Notes under the pieces: model-generated
What the model saw: the letters and a program-made list of their open reading frames with translations, nothing else
What the model was told of the DNA's origin: nothing
Databases searched by the model: none
Part shown: positions 38,601-49,079 of the stretch, one piece after another
Numbering within the stretch: the first letter of the stretch is position 1
Layout of the letters: the number at the start of each line of letters is the position of its first letter
Assembly (NCBI GenBank): GCA_030762175.1
Contig: CM060831.1
Location: 135,840,001-135,904,000 of the forward strand
Reading direction: 5' to 3'
DNA length: 64,000 nt
From: Metallyticus violacea
Taxonomy: Eukaryota > Arthropoda > Insecta > Mantodea > Metallyticidae
Position numbers and translations under genes: made by a program

Positions 38601-39878
38601 TTAGTTCCAAAATCCTTATAGAATTTAATAAAGCTTTTTTTCTATCACTGATCATAAATTCTGTCTATCTGTATCTTCCAAATGACATTTAACTATTTCC
38701 AAAAATCCTAATCTAATCATATATCTGCCACATCATTTGTTATATAAGTTGATACTTAATTTCACTGAGCCATTTCTTTGAATGCTTATATTTTTTGTAC
38801 ACTTAAACAATCTTTCAGAATATGTCCTTGTGGCAAATGGTAAATTCTAAACCAATATTTTAGCACTCTTTCTGTAATTATTCATCTTATACTACTTTTC
38901 CTATTCTAACATTTTTCAGGATGTAAAAACTCAAATCCAAGTCCTCTGGGAGGGACTTAAAGCTGGGGGTCCATTATTGTAGATATATGGCATATCAAAG
39001 AACCCATATCAGAAAAAAGAGATCCTTGGACAAAATTTTGGCTATTTCATGTCCAAATAACACCTTAGAGGTGATGGGCTTACCCCTGTCCCCCTCTCTT
39101 TTTAGGAAGTAATTGTTATTAAATTCTCTTTGATAATAGAAATCTATCACATAGGAGGTGCTCATGTTCCATGATAAAATGACAGGTACACATATTCTAT
39201 CTAGTATCTCTTTTTGTTTCCTGAACACTCCTGTTCTATTAAATGTTATACCCAAATATATAAAGTTCTTAACAATTTGAGTTTTTTTACCCTGAAATAA
39301 CGACCTCTCATGTTTTCTTAGTTTATCTTTTTTTGAATACTGTAATTTTACTTTTATTAACATTAAATGTCATTCTGCACATTACCTTTCAATTTCATTT
39401 ACTGCATATCTTAAACTTGCTGATGAGATAGATCTCACCAATAAATCATCTGCATATAATAATCCTGATATATCTTTGTTATCAATTGATGGCATATATT
39501 TATTAATTATATTGAAACCCTCTAACACATCATGCATAAATAAATTAAATAGTACAGGGCTTACTCTTCATCCGTGCGTAAATCTCTATCTTATTGCATC
39601 CCGTCTGTTACCTTTTCCTCTTTAACTTTTATGCAGAATGTGTTTTGTTTATATACTATTTTAAAATATTAACCATCTCCTTGCTTAACACGTTTTTAAG
39701 TAATTGGTACTATAGTGTCTCTTATTATACTGTTCTGTGCCTTCTGTAAATTCACAAACATGATATATAACCTATCACGTTTCCTACTTAAATATATGTC
39801 TATAATAGTGCTTTATATTAGAACATTATCTAGAGTTCATTCTTTTCTGAAACCAGACTGATATGGTGACACTGAATT

Positions 39879-39947
<69 letters not shown>

Positions 39948-42600
39948 TATCAGGTTTGAATTCCAGTGAATATTTTTCCAAAATTTGATGACAGTGCTGC
40001 ACTTTGTAGCTATTAGTGAAGAATTGTGTTTAAACATAATGATGCATAAATAGTTTTATTGTTTGGTTTATATGTCATCATTACATCAAAAAACTCTGTA
40101 ATAGTAGTGTATGTTTTCTTTCAAAACTCAAAGAAATGGATATGTTTGGTTGCATCTTGAATGAATAATCAGCCCTTCCTTGTTCTCTTCCCACCTAGAT
40201 TAAATTTGATGTGTGGTATGTTTTGCTAATTTGACATATCAAAAGGGTTAAGTTGTACAAAAATTTTTCATTAATTTAAACTGATTAAACAGAGCAAAAA
40301 ATAAATAACTGTGTCATTGCATGGAAAAAAAGTTTTGTAAGGGACTGTACCCAGTATGCTCTTTGCTCAGTGTTAAATTGGAAGTTATGTTTAAAGTAGT
40401 ACATACAATGTAATTCAAAGTATAATGCACCAGGTTTATTCATTTGATGCATCTGATGAATTCATGGAGCCATATTTTTCATTTAAATGCAATGCTCATA
40501 TTTCTTAATATATCTGTGCTTGAGACAATATATATATTTGCATTCCTTTAGGCATAGGTTGTAAATGATATCTTTTATAGCATGTAATTATATTCTGAAT
40601 GTTTGTGGTATGTTTTCAGGATATTTTCGCCAGTGTGATATAATTCCTTATAGTAAGGATGTGGACATTGGAATTTTTATAACAGATTACAATGAGCAAA
40701 TACTTCCAGACTTCATTGCTCATGGTTTTGCTTTAAAGCATTGGTTTGGAAAAGTCAATGATAGTTTAGAACTATCATTTGTCAGTGGAGATCTCAAATT
40801 AGACATTTTCTTCTTTTATGAAGATGGCCGCTTCATTTGGAATGGTGGCACTCAAGCCAAATCAGGGAAAAAATTTAAGTAAGTGTATACTGGAAACTTA
40901 CCTTATTTTGTTGTTCTAGTAGAATATAGAAAGTATGTTTTATATTTGAGAAGCATATTGACTGAAGAAATGAACATTCTTGTGAACAGTATGCCTATAA
41001 GAGTGGAAGTAGAAACCAATGCAAGAGAGAATAAGATACAGTAGTAGAAACTGAATGTTAGTTTGTTGATTTCAAAAACATAGAAAAAAATGTATTGTTT
41101 GCTAATACACATAAAGAAGTCTGTATTAGGCGACATACTTCAGTAACAGTATGGTTTGCTGTTAGGACCTCATAAAACTTTCACAGTAGGAAACATAATT
41201 ATAAATTAAATGTTTTAGCTGGTGAGTAAATTACAAACTCTTATTTCTCTACTTACTCGTACCAATATTTATTGGTAGACATCATTGGCTGCTAGTTCAC
41301 TGATAGGTGAATTGCATTGCATCTTGGACACTTACAGCTGACTTGTGGCAGAAGGTTACAAAATTTTGCATTTAATGGGTCATCTGTTGTGATTTCAAAA
41401 TTCATTAGGTCTCTTCATATTATGTAATTTAGATATTTTCCCATAAAATAAATCCAATGGCAAGTATGCTGATTTTAACATTTTTATTTCTGTCCTATTT
41501 CATGATTAATTTCCCAAGAATGGTTGGTTAAAGCTGATTTAATCTGTTTATTTATACCTGATATTCCTTTAAGTGTGACAAATATCTTTTTCACAATATG
41601 TACTATTTTACAATCTGAATCACTGGATATCAGGGTTAAATGGTTTGAAAGAATTTATTCTGCTTTAATTGAGTTGCAAGGGTTTATGGAGTGGAAATCT
41701 CGGGAACTGATAATAGTAAAGTATAGTATAGCAGTTTGTTGATCCTTTGTGTGTGTGTATAAAGGAATATATAGAAAATATAGAAAATAAATCAAACACC
41801 TATTTGATAATAATAAAAATGTAATAGCTTTAGTACATTATAGTACTGTTGTTGAACGTGTCTTAATAAAACACTGAATTATATACAAGAATATCAAAAG
41901 TAAAAACATGTTACAAATAATGTATACAATAATGATAAATAACTGTTTCATAGCTACACTATGTGAGAATGACCATGTATTTCATTATGTACTATTGTAT
42001 ACACTATTTGTAACATGTTTTTACTTTTGATATTCTTGTATATAATTCAGTATTTTATTAAGACACGTTCAACAACAGTACTATAATGTACTAAAGCTAT
42101 TAATTTTTATTATTATCAAATGGACAAATGCATAAGATTTATGAGTGTATATTATGAGAAGCACTAAAATGAAAAGCAGGAGTAATAAAATTTGTTGCTA
42201 TACTTATCAGTTTGCAGAAATTTTTAGTGTGACTTTCATATCATTCTGTGATATTTTTTAAATGTTGTGATTTTACAGACTTAATTGCTTTTATATTAAC
42301 TTCATCATTATACTAAATGTTTTTATTTGAATTTTAGACTGGCTAATGTTAATGAGACCTCAAACTTACGTTTATTATTTCAGATATGTGTTTCCACGCT
42401 TTACACTTTGTTGGACTGAGTTTCTTGAGCTAAAAGTTCAAGTGCCATGTGAAACACAAGCTTACATTGAAGCCAACTATGGCTCGGATTGGTTCACACC
42501 ACAGACCAAATGGGACTGGAAAAGCAGTCCACCAAACGTAAGAGATAATGGAGAGTGGCCTGCTGAAGAATGGCCACAGGTGATGCAGATCTACAATTGA
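22751..42600 (+). CDS. FKTN: Fukutin, complete spliced coding region (4 exons, 440 aa)
   Basis: The exons are 22,751-23,047, 28,853-29,402, 40,620-40,878 and 42,384-42,600. Joined lengths of 297, 550, 259 and 217 give 441 codons including the stop, close to vertebrate fukutin (about 460 aa). Fukutin is a Golgi ribitol-5-phosphate transferase that acts on the O-mannosyl glycan of alpha-dystroglycan; that function is family knowledge. Seen here are a short basic N-terminus, one membrane anchor at residues 8-30 (type II topology), the block [17 protein letters not shown], the block [10 protein letters not shown] followed by [17 protein letters not shown] with the LicD-type D296-V-D298 motif, the block [15 protein letters not shown], and a C-terminus ending [11 protein letters not shown]. 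All intron phases match and all junctions are GT-AG. Start choice: ATG 22,751; the codons just upstream are open but lack an ATG. Confidence 0.95.
23612..23682. repeat. ATT/GTT microsatellite
   Basis: A run of ATT triplets passes directly into a run of GTT triplets. Confidence 0.95.
25967..25986. promoter_or_regulatory. Four-pentamer heat-shock-element-like site
   Basis: AGAAC TTTCC AGAAG CTTCG is a perfect alternating run of four nGAAn/nTTCn pentamers, the binding pattern of heat shock factor. An inverted CCAAT box lies 18 bases downstream (attgg at 26,003) and a partial second site follows at 26,021-26,039. The motif sits inside a CpG-richer patch of intron 1. Whether it drives anything is unknown; it could belong to an unrecognised mobile element. 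Confidence 0.45.
28853..29402 (+). CDS. FKTN: FKTN coding exon 2
   Basis: Acceptor tttttcacag|GATGAACTGG (phase 0); donor TTTAG|GTATAG, phase 1, a weak but GT-type donor. Encodes residues 100-282 and the first base of codon 283, including the long stem domain and [11 protein letters not shown] longer open reading that starts at 28,784 runs through the intron and should not be used. Confidence 0.95.
30060..30940 (-). pseudogene. hAT-like transposase relic, copy 2
   Basis: Minus-strand pieces are: [20 protein letters not shown] near 30,860; [20 protein letters not shown] near 30,760; HVTCIAH and [17 protein letters not shown] near 30,300-30,400; and a terminal block [15 protein letters not shown] near 30,110 corresponding to the hAT C-terminal dimerisation motif. 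It shares block order with copy 1 (18,945-20,540). Stops and frameshifts show it is inactive. Confidence 0.75.
30985..31255. mobile_element. Penelope-end foldback hairpin, family 2
   Basis: Near-perfect inverted repeat with arms of about 120 bp (30,985-31,110 and 31,135-31,255) and a loop of about 25 bases. Each arm matches the 3' end of the Penelope-like element at 56,670-56,795, including a hammerhead-like core. Cores are at 31,049-31,088 (minus) and 31,157-31,198 (plus). Both have CTGACAA where CTGANGA is expected, so the G8 position is lost in both arms. It lies in FKTN intron 2, so the pre-mRNA would fold here. Confidence 0.85.
32380..33140 (+). pseudogene. mariner-like transposase relic, copy 2
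   Basis: Pieces are [20 protein letters not shown] with KKWKDG (the first catalytic Asp block) near 32,555, LVDYLHEE near 32,720, [20 protein letters not shown] near 32,815 (second catalytic Asp block) and [18 protein letters not shown] near 32,940. This is mariner order and spacing, broken by stops. Confidence 0.78.
33500..33570 (+). repeat. SINE family A 3' fragment
   Basis: gtgtggtacctcagtagtaa, then atgggtattaaatgctaatt, matches the 3' end of SINE A at 5,335 (minus) and 22,040. Confidence 0.55.
33690..34715 (-). pseudogene. Tc3-like DDE transposon relic split by a SINE
   Basis: On the minus strand an end tacagagtggcccaaaaagc (34,692-34,711) is typical of a group of insect Tc1-superfamily elements. 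A block with FLWG-like residues lies at about 34,170-34,200. After the [22 protein letters not shown] (33,725-33,800) resembles the C-terminal GAHIE block. The 3' end reads cctttattcgggggggcaac. The order of pieces across the SINE supports one decayed element. Confidence 0.6.
33850..34124 (+). repeat. SINE family B inside the Tc3-like relic
   Basis: tcctggtgatcgagcggtaa (A-box region), a degraded B box, a body with ggaagggaagtaaagcaatg, and an end atccataaataaaac. Confidence 0.85.
35019..36870 (-). pseudogene. Penelope-like retroelement, copy 1
   Basis: In minus-strand order: a basic N-terminal part (36,854-36,594); [15 protein letters not shown] and [20 protein letters not shown] with [11 protein letters not shown] (36,423-35,986); the RT palm block [16 protein letters not shown] near 35,650, where the usual YVDD is YVND; and a GIY-YIG endonuclease start, [14 protein letters not shown], near 35,135. 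The segment that normally joins RT and endonuclease is missing and replaced by an inverted Penelope-end piece (35,455-35,590). Broken frames and the altered catalytic motif indicate an inactive copy. Confidence 0.85.
35445..35590 (+). mobile_element. Inverted Penelope-end piece, family 1
   Basis: The plus strand has a hammerhead-like core (CTGAAAA, a stem GGGAGA/TCTCCT, then GAAAC; 35,445-35,479), then ttatttttatgtaagtaagt and a segment matching the reverse complement of 37,080-37,200. It lies between RT and endonuclease of Penelope copy 1 in the opposite orientation. Confidence 0.65.
37080..37262. mobile_element. Penelope-end inverted pair, family 1
   Basis: gtacttacgaagctgttgac and tttacactaaactccactta (37,087-37,170) are followed after ttttgggagatat by the reverse complement (37,197-37,262: atgtaagtaagtggtgttca, then gaatacctaagttaagg). 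It lies upstream of the Penelope copy 1 reading frames. Confidence 0.65.
38946..39062 (+). repeat. SINE family B, degraded fragment
   Basis: gggacttaaagctgggggtc, tagatatatggcatatcaaa and agagatccttggacaaaatt align with the central part of SINE B (62,240-62,340). Confidence 0.5.
39879..39948. repeat. CAT microsatellite within LINE-X
   Basis: About 23 CAT triplets, read as a poly-Asp run on the minus strand next to the LINE RT block. Confidence 0.97.
40620..40878 (+). CDS. FKTN: FKTN coding exon 3 with the DxD motif
   Basis: Acceptor tgttttcag|GATATTTTCG; donor TTTAA|GTAAGTG. Completes Gly283 and carries SKDVDIGIF (putative metal/nucleotide-binding DxD), [18 protein letters not shown] and [14 protein letters not shown]. 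It is the most conserved part of the protein. Confidence 0.95.
40879..42383 (+). other. FKTN intron 3 (1.5 kb)
   Basis: AT-rich intron holding the palindrome at 41,802-42,121. Nothing else recognised. Confidence 0.85.
41802..42121. repeat. AT-rich palindrome (foldback) in FKTN intron 3
   Basis: Arms of about 130 bp (41,802-41,933 and 41,990-42,121) are almost perfect reverse complements, for example agtacattatagtactgttg versus its complement at about 42,076-42,095. The spacer is about 56 bases. No transposase or hammerhead-like core is visible. It may be a foldback MITE. Confidence 0.88.
42384..42600 (+). CDS. FKTN: FKTN terminal coding exon 4
   Basis: Acceptor tttatttcag|ATATGTG completes Lys369. 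Encodes [30 protein letters not shown] and [17 protein letters not shown], then TGA at 42,598-42,600. Confidence 0.95.
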
Positions 42601-42648
42601 GTTTTCATTAAAAGAAAGTGTTTCAAAAGAGATTTATGAAAATAGTAC

Positions 42649-42654
42649 AATAAA
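42649..42654 (+). terminator. FKTN: FKTN polyadenylation signal AATAAA
   Basis: AATAAA lies 49 bases after the FKTN stop codon, so the 3' UTR is predicted to be only about 70-80 bases. Confidence 0.7.
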
Positions 42655-43950
42655 TTTCTTCAGTTTTATAGCATCTTTATTTGATTACTGTTTCTTGGTT
42701 GAGTAAGCTACATGAGTGGAAGCAATAAGCCAAATATTAGCAGCACATAGTGGAAAACAGTAATATTTGAAATGTAGGCTTTTGTGGCCAAATTTTGTCA
42801 TGGTAAAGTTTTTTGGCTTTGCTGCATGAAACTTAATTTTCAATTGTCAATTATTAACTCCCTGAGGAGGACTGCCATGTTCTTGAAACAGGATGGTGTA
42901 TTATCATTAAGTATTATGCGGCATAAGTCAAAAATCTTTTACTTTATTTGCTCACAAATAGGACCATGTCATAAGGCTTAGATTTTTAATAATAACTTTC
43001 AAAACCATATTTCATGGAATATTTAGTTCATTACACCATAATTATGTGTTTATAAAACTTTTTTTTTTAAAAATTATTAATTAAATTTTGGGATAAAGCT
43101 TACACTTAAGATGTAAAAAAATAAATGCCTTATTAAAACTCCTCCAGATGACTAATTTTTATTTTTTGTCAAAGGATGCTCATTGTAAAAATGTGCTTTA
43201 AAAGTGGTTTGGTTGATATATTAAGTGGTTTCAACAAACATATCCCAGCCATAAGTGGTACTTGTGATGGAGAAAGTGGTAACTGGGCAAGTTTTCTCTA
43301 GCACACATCATTCATTCCATTGTTCCTCCATCATCATCTCATGTCCATCTATACCATCATCATTCAATGTAATGTAGTTCATCAACTCATTGGGTCTATG
43401 TTACAAATGGACTGTCTACTCTTCCATGCTGCCTGTGTGCAGAATTTTAGTGCTCTTAAAACAACACAAGTTGCAAATACATATATCACATTTTATTGCT
43501 TGTATAATCTTCAGCAAGGTCAAAAACATACCAAATCAGTCGTCCAACCTATTTCAGATGTCATTACTAAGATTTCTGAATCATTGTGTAATAAAAATTA
43601 CACAGTGACAGTTTTCATCCATTTGCAATTATGCCAAGCATTACAGTACCATGCAGTTTTCTGTTGCCACAGTTATCACCTAATGAGATTTTTTGCATGC
43701 CTAATTTATTGTTGTTTATTCTGGCATCTTGAGGAACATAAATGTTTCATCAGCATTCCCTACTGCCTTCAGATTACACCATTTTCTTTGAAGTTGGGAA
43801 TACATTTTTGTAATGCAAGCAGTTTCTCTCCCATCAATTACTGGGTTCCTTATGCTATGCCATAAAACATTTGTCGCGTATTAACTTACCCTTCAGTCAC
43901 AAGTCTTTGGACATTTGTTATAGTTTTTGTTAACATTATTAGTGAATTCC
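42655..43950. other. Intergenic, nothing recognised
   Basis: An open frame of 181 codons (43,320-43,865) is the longest outside fukutin and Penelope, but it starts at TTG, is rich in His/Cys/Phe, and shows no recognisable domain. I treat it as chance. Confidence 0.5.
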
Positions 43951-43959
43951 AAAGGAATG

Positions 43960-44410
43960 CAGTTATTAAAGCTGTACTCATAAAACATCTTTTAATTTTT
44001 TTTAGCAAATTCCAAAGGTATGTAAGCAATTGTGCTTAAGCATGGAAAGATTTCTTAATAATGTATCCAAATCTGCATCGATCGCACCTACTAGGAATCA
44101 ACAATGAAAGAGGGGGGAAGTGTGTCTGTGTGTCCATTAACACTCTAGCAGTCACAATTTTTGTTTATTCTCAGTGAAACTCAAATTTCTTCAAAATAAA
44201 TTAATAGAAGTATTTTTTGAAAATATAGCAATTGGAATCATTAGGAGTGGGGATATATCTGAAAAACAAGTGGGAATTTAAGCAAAATTTTAAAATCACT
44301 CTAGCAGCCACAATTTAAAATTTTTTAAAGATAACTTGATAAATGCCATTGAAATAAAATACAGAATTGTTTTCCGAAAGTCAGTGAAATCGAACAATGT
44401 CTAGTCCTGG
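43960..44410 (+). repeat. Minisatellite family D, locus 2
   Basis: tagcaaattccaaaggtatg, a TGTG run, attaacactctagcagtcac, then units with cattaggagtggggatatat and aaaatcactctagcagccac. Same order of blocks as 58,490-58,700. Confidence 0.65.
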
Positions 44411-44515
44411 TAGGAACAGTGCTGGCAAAATCTTTTCACAATGCATAATAGTTAATAGTGAATGTATTTGGTTATTTTTAATAATTTATACTATTTTTAT
44501 TGGTTTCTTAATGAC

Positions 44516-45800
44516 TATATTTACCTGAATATAAAACGACACTCTATTTTGAAATATTTCCTATAAATTTTCTCTATTCACTTACTGTTACTATTCCATG
44601 CCATCACTATCTTCATTTGGACCCCACTATCCATAAGATGTCATCTTCAGACCCATCCATAGCATTGGGCCTGCAGCACTTTTTGAACCCATTCACAATA
44701 GATGCACAATAGATCCTCCTCCAGGCTATAAGGATCCATTCCCCCAGAATGGTTATTGACAGCTTCTTCAAATTTCCTACCTGGGGTGAGGGCATGGTTC
44801 CTTGAAAAAGCCAATCATTTTCCTTGAAGGGCTTGTTCACAACAACACTTATTATTTGGAGTTGTAATGTCATGCCAGCAGGAATTGTAACAAGGTCTGA
44901 GTTGAGTTTTGAGATCAGGTCCTTTACTTCTTTAGTAAAATGTTCCCTAAAAGAGCCCAGCACCAACATGCCCCTCTTGTTAAGCAATGAGGCTGGTCTT
45001 CAGTTCCAAACAACTTGCAACTAATCTAGCATCAGGTCATTTGCAATCCATCCTTTTTCATGGCATCTGAAGACAAGGTCAGCAGGCAACCCATACTTTC
45101 TTTAAAGGTGGTGCTGCCTGCTTGGGTAGATTGCCGTTTCAACTCAAGAGCCTTTGTTCATATAATCTCCCATGTGATGAGGAAGCCTCCTTTTCGCTTC
45201 TCTCGCATGCATTGAATAACTTGCAGATTCAAATCATGAAACCTTCCCTTCATAAATCCTCTGAAAGATTTGTATGATGAATCATTCTTTAACTTCTCTT
45301 TCATTTGATGCCACTTACAAATGTTCATTCTGATACATCAACTTTTCTTTCTGCTGCACGTTTATTTATGGCTTCTGCTTCATTTATAACCATTAATTTA
45401 AAGTTTGCATCATAGCATCTGTGAGAACCTGTTTGGAACTGCAAGCTTGCAGCACCACATTTTTTGACAAAACACACTTTTTTTAATTCATTTTAGTTCG
45501 CAGTACCCATGAATGTTTGGAAGATTCTTTAAACTTTAATGCTCAAATACCTTTACTGAACAATGTGACTTAAAAGCAACTTGTGATTCCATTTTAATGT
45601 AATTTTATTTTCCGCTGAAAATGCAGCTATTCTTACATCAGTGATTTATTCTCCAGTAGCCCAGCGAATTTCTATGGAAGGTAAAAACATTGACCTCAAA
45701 TGATGTAATGGTATTCCTTAATCTGTGATTTTAGGACAACCCCAGATTTTTGGATTCCAGAATTTAGAACAAAAGGTTGTCTTATATTCAGGTAAATATA
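44516..45800 (-). mobile_element. pogo-like DNA transposon with both terminal inverted repeats (decayed)
   Basis: The ends are tatatttacctgaatataaa (44,516) and its inverted match tatattcaggtaaatata (45,783-45,800), flanked by TA as expected for this superfamily. Minus-strand coding pieces are: DANFKLMVINEAEAINKRAA with ERKVDVSE (helix-turn-helix, about 45,400); SYKSFRGFMKGRFHDLNLQV near 45,230; MLVLGSFREHFTKEVKDLIS, IPAGMTLQLQIISVVVNKPF, EWILIAWRRIY and GFKKCCRPNAMDGSEDDILW (44,987-44,613). The length of 1,285 bp is short for a full element, and stops break the frame. Confidence 0.82.
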
Positions 45801-45879
45801 GTGTTATTATCATGAAATATTTTGTAGATTTCAACTTCTTCTTTGCTAATTATCATAGGAAATGGCCCCAGGATCATCT

Positions 45880-46970
45880 GTGAGTTTCAAGAAATGTTCA
45901 ATAATTAACATCATTCTTGGAGAAAGCTACAGCATTTACCAAATGTAAAAACAAAAATATTATGATCAACCATTAGCTATACAAATCAATAATTCAAGAA
46001 ATTTGAAACAAATAATGATAAAAATGAAGTGGAAGACCACAAAATACTTCTGCAACAGAGAATCAGTCAATAATATTATAGTATAGTTCCAGAAATTCAA
46101 AGTTCAATGTCAGCCACAGCCAAAATATTTCTGTTGGCACTGCCAGCAGCAAATCTTTGTGGCAGAGTTATAGAGATGAAACCATTTCTTGGGCTAATAA
46201 ATAAAAAAGAGAGAACAAAGTGGATAAAAGAACATAAATAGTGGTTCATTGAAGACTAGAAACATGTTTTACAGACCAATAAATTCCAATTTAATTTATT
46301 TGTTGAATAATGCTTATTTTCATTGTTCTCCTGCACAGAAGATGCTACTAGAGAGCAAAACACATCAACAGTGAAGCTTATTTGAGGATCTCTGAATTCT
46401 GTGATTCTGTGAATGCACAGAATTAAGGGAAAACATGAGAACATGACTATCATACCATTTTGAGTAGATATGTTCTTTGATAAGGAATGTGTTTGATTGG
46501 TTGTAGTTTTGTGATACAACAGGACAGTGATCTTGAGCATACATCTAAATTATGGGCAGAATCCTTCACAACAAACAGGAGGAGGGAATCTTATAATAAT
46601 GGATGGACCACCTTAATCACCAAATTAAACCTTAATTGGGATGAACTCGAAAGATATGTAAATAAAGAATGTCCAATTTTGGAAAACAGACTTTACGGTA
46701 TTTTTCAAGCATCCTGGAATGACTGTGAGACAATGTCTTTGAAAAACATATTTTTGAAATGCAGAGAATTGTGCTAAAAGTAATTGCAGCAAAAGTTAGA
46801 ATTTTTATGAAAAGAAAGTTCATCTAATATTAAACATGCTAAACATTGCTTCAGCTGGTTTATATGTATGGATTTTATTTATAATAGTGCAAATACATAT
46901 CTGTGTATGAAAACATGTTCTAATTATATATAAAAACAGTGTTGAGGTATATTTTTTATTCCTTAGTGTC
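45880..46970 (+). pseudogene. Tc1-like transposase relic
   Basis: Pieces are LCGRVIEMKPFLGLINKKER with TKWIKEHK near 46,160-46,240, FVIQQDSDLEHTSKLWAESF near 46,505 (second catalytic Asp block), LNLNWDELERYVNKECPI near 46,630, and the C-terminal KNIFLKCRELC with VIAAKVR-like residues. This is Tc1 order; the third catalytic region has lost its usual DLNPIE form. Stops separate the pieces. Confidence 0.75.
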
Positions 46971-48290
46971 CAAAAAATATTGACTGGTAGTGTAGATTAA
47001 ATTCAATACCAAAATTTTTCATATTCTCTGCTCTTACAGCCTTCAGCTGTATCAGTTTGTTAGACATACAAAATCTAATATTCCTTATGTTACATTCATA
47101 GTTCAGTAGATGTTATTTTAGTTCTGGATATTTCACTTTCTTTCAGTGAAGAATTTGCCAATGTTTATAAGTTTTCTCATGGGTACCAATTTTTGGATAC
47201 ATTGTTTCATGTTTTTTCCTTTATTGCCAAATTTTCTCTATACTCTAATTTCTGTTTTCTTATGCATAGCATGTCACTTAAATTGTAGTGTATTACTCAC
47301 TTTGACTCATCTGTTTTACCTAGAACAAGCAGCCACCATAATAAACAAGAAATGCTGACCATCTATTCAACAGCTTTGTGCACATGGTACTATCATGAAG
47401 ACAGTGTAAATTCAGCCCCATTGTTATGCACAATAATATTATGTAGGCAGTGCATGCATGGGAGTTTACTTTTTTATTCATAACTTGGTGTGGCTTATGC
47501 ATGCATAAATATGGTATTTAATTTTGAAGGAAATAATAGTTGTTTTCAAGGATAACTTTCTTATGCTAAAGTTGTATGCATGAGCATTCAAACAAAAGGT
47601 TAAATAGTGCTCTCTTCTTCCATTCACCAATCATTATATAGGAGTGTGATATGAAGTGCTAGGAACACTTGAATTGGAAATGCATGGCAATATTCAGTAC
47701 TGTTAGACCATTTTAAATGGGAATTCCTTTGACAGCACAGTTTAACTTTATGTGCTGAAAATATAGATGTGAGAACAGCACTTACAAGTATTCTGTCTGG
47801 TCCAACAGAGTCCAACAATGTGAATGCTGATCTTCAAGATGGCCATATCAGATTTCTATTTGTTAAATCTTTACAGTAATTAATGCTTTACTTGTATTAA
47901 ATATAAACATATTTTAAAATGAATTTTATATATCATTTCAAACAAAATTATTAATTATAACCTAACCTAATGCTATCTGTATATCTTTTAAATGAGGAGA
48001 TCTTCGTAGACTCATTGTATTTTACAAAATTACATTGGAGGGAAGGTCCTGTGTGTGAGAAATAATGGTAAACTGAAACTGCTGATGCAATACAAATGCA
48101 TTTAGATAGTATTTATTTGTAAAATTAAATCAGTAATTAGTACAGAATGTAGAGCTTTGATAAAAGCCTGCAGTGAAACAAATTTGAGAGGTAACAGCTA
48201 AGTACTATTCAAATAACTTAGTGGAAGTTCTGTGTTGCCAACTGTTCTGCTTCATACTTGATTCATTATTCAAGAACTACTTACAGAATA
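46971..48290. other. AT-rich intergenic, nothing recognised
   Basis: Only short open frames without recognisable features. Confidence 0.5.
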
Positions 48291-48296
48291 GCATGG

Positions 48297-49075
48297 TATT
48301 AGGGTCATTTGAAAAGTTCTCGGAATGAAGTACAGAATAAAGACTCATTCTTTTAAAATTGTTTCTATTTAGTCTCCTTTGACACTAATGCACTTTATGC
48401 AAGGATGTTCTAAAGCCTTTATTGCATCACAGAAGTAAGATTCCTCAAGGCCTGCAAAATACTCCTCGATTGGTGCTTCAAGTTTATCATCAGATGAATA
48501 TTTCTTTCCACCAAGGACTTTTCTCAGCTTTGGGAAGAAATGCAAGTCTGATCAAGAAAAATCAGGGGAATAAGGTGGATGTGGCAGCAAATTTTAGCTC
48601 AGTTTCTTGTTTTTTGTCATTGCAACAACACTAGTGTGAAGGTAAATTTATCTTCCTTGATAAATCCAGTATTTTTTTAAATAATTTTTCCTTTAATTGA
48701 TTCAAAGCATGTTCCAGAAATAGATGTTCTCCTAGGAAGATGGTCAATCAGTAGGATACCTTTAGTATTCCAGAAAAATGATGTCATGTTCTTATTAGCC
48801 TTCTTTGGTAGTAGAAAATCATAATGCTTTCATTGCTTTGTTTGTAATATGTAGCAATGCACCCATTTTTCATCATGGTCATGAATTGTTTGGATATCTC
48901 TTATGTAATTTTTCAACAATTTCTGGCAACATGGCAGATTTTGGCTGTCCACTACAGGATCATCTTCCAAATTTTCACAACTACCTTGAACTCAGTGGTC
49001 CACTGAAAACTGTTGAAAGTGAACTGTTGAAAGCAAAGAGTGCCGTAGAACAGTGGTATTCAACCTGGGGTACAC
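48297..49075 (-). pseudogene. mariner-like transposase relic, copy 3
   Basis: The right-hand (3') end is tagggtcatttgaaaagttc (about 48,299). Minus-strand pieces are LPHPPYSPDFS-like followed by LHFFPKLRKVLGGKKYSSDD, EEYFAGLEESYFCDAIKALE and CIKCISVKGD (48,620-48,380), with earlier N-terminal pieces including ENLEDDPVVDSQNLP-like residues near 48,960. Frameshifts are frequent. It is more divergent from copies 1 and 2 than they are from each other. Confidence 0.72.
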
Positions 49076-49079
49076 AAGA

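Larger units (their letters stand above)
38280..40030 (-). pseudogene. LINE-X, degenerate non-LTR retrotransposon
   Basis: Minus-strand pieces in order are: YQSGFRKE followed by TLDNVLI (about 39,850); a palm block containing [31 protein letters not shown] with the catalytic YADD (about 39,470-39,410); [18 protein letters not shown] (about 39,270); a thumb region; and a C-terminal zinc-knuckle-like block [17 protein letters not shown] (about 38,480). Other LINE-X fragments in the window lie at 15,647, 16,380 and 55,500. It carries many stops. A CAT/GAT microsatellite has expanded just upstream of the QSGF block, and a SINE B fragment lies at 38,946-39,062. Confidence 0.8.
29403..40619 (+). 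other. FKTN intron 2 (11.2 kb), filled with mobile elements
   Basis: In order it holds a hAT relic (minus), a Penelope-end hairpin, a mariner relic (plus), a SINE A fragment, a Tc3-like relic split by SINE B (minus), a Penelope-like element (minus), and a LINE-X copy (minus). Between 37,261 and 38,270 I see no recognisable element. Confidence 0.8.

Noticed and set aside
39837..40037. Poly-Asp protein on the minus strand
   Set aside because: A CAT microsatellite inside a degenerate LINE.
43320..43865. 181-codon open frame downstream of FKTN
   Set aside because: TTG start, unusual His/Cys/Phe-rich composition, no recognisable domain, and no splice or promoter context; probably chance.
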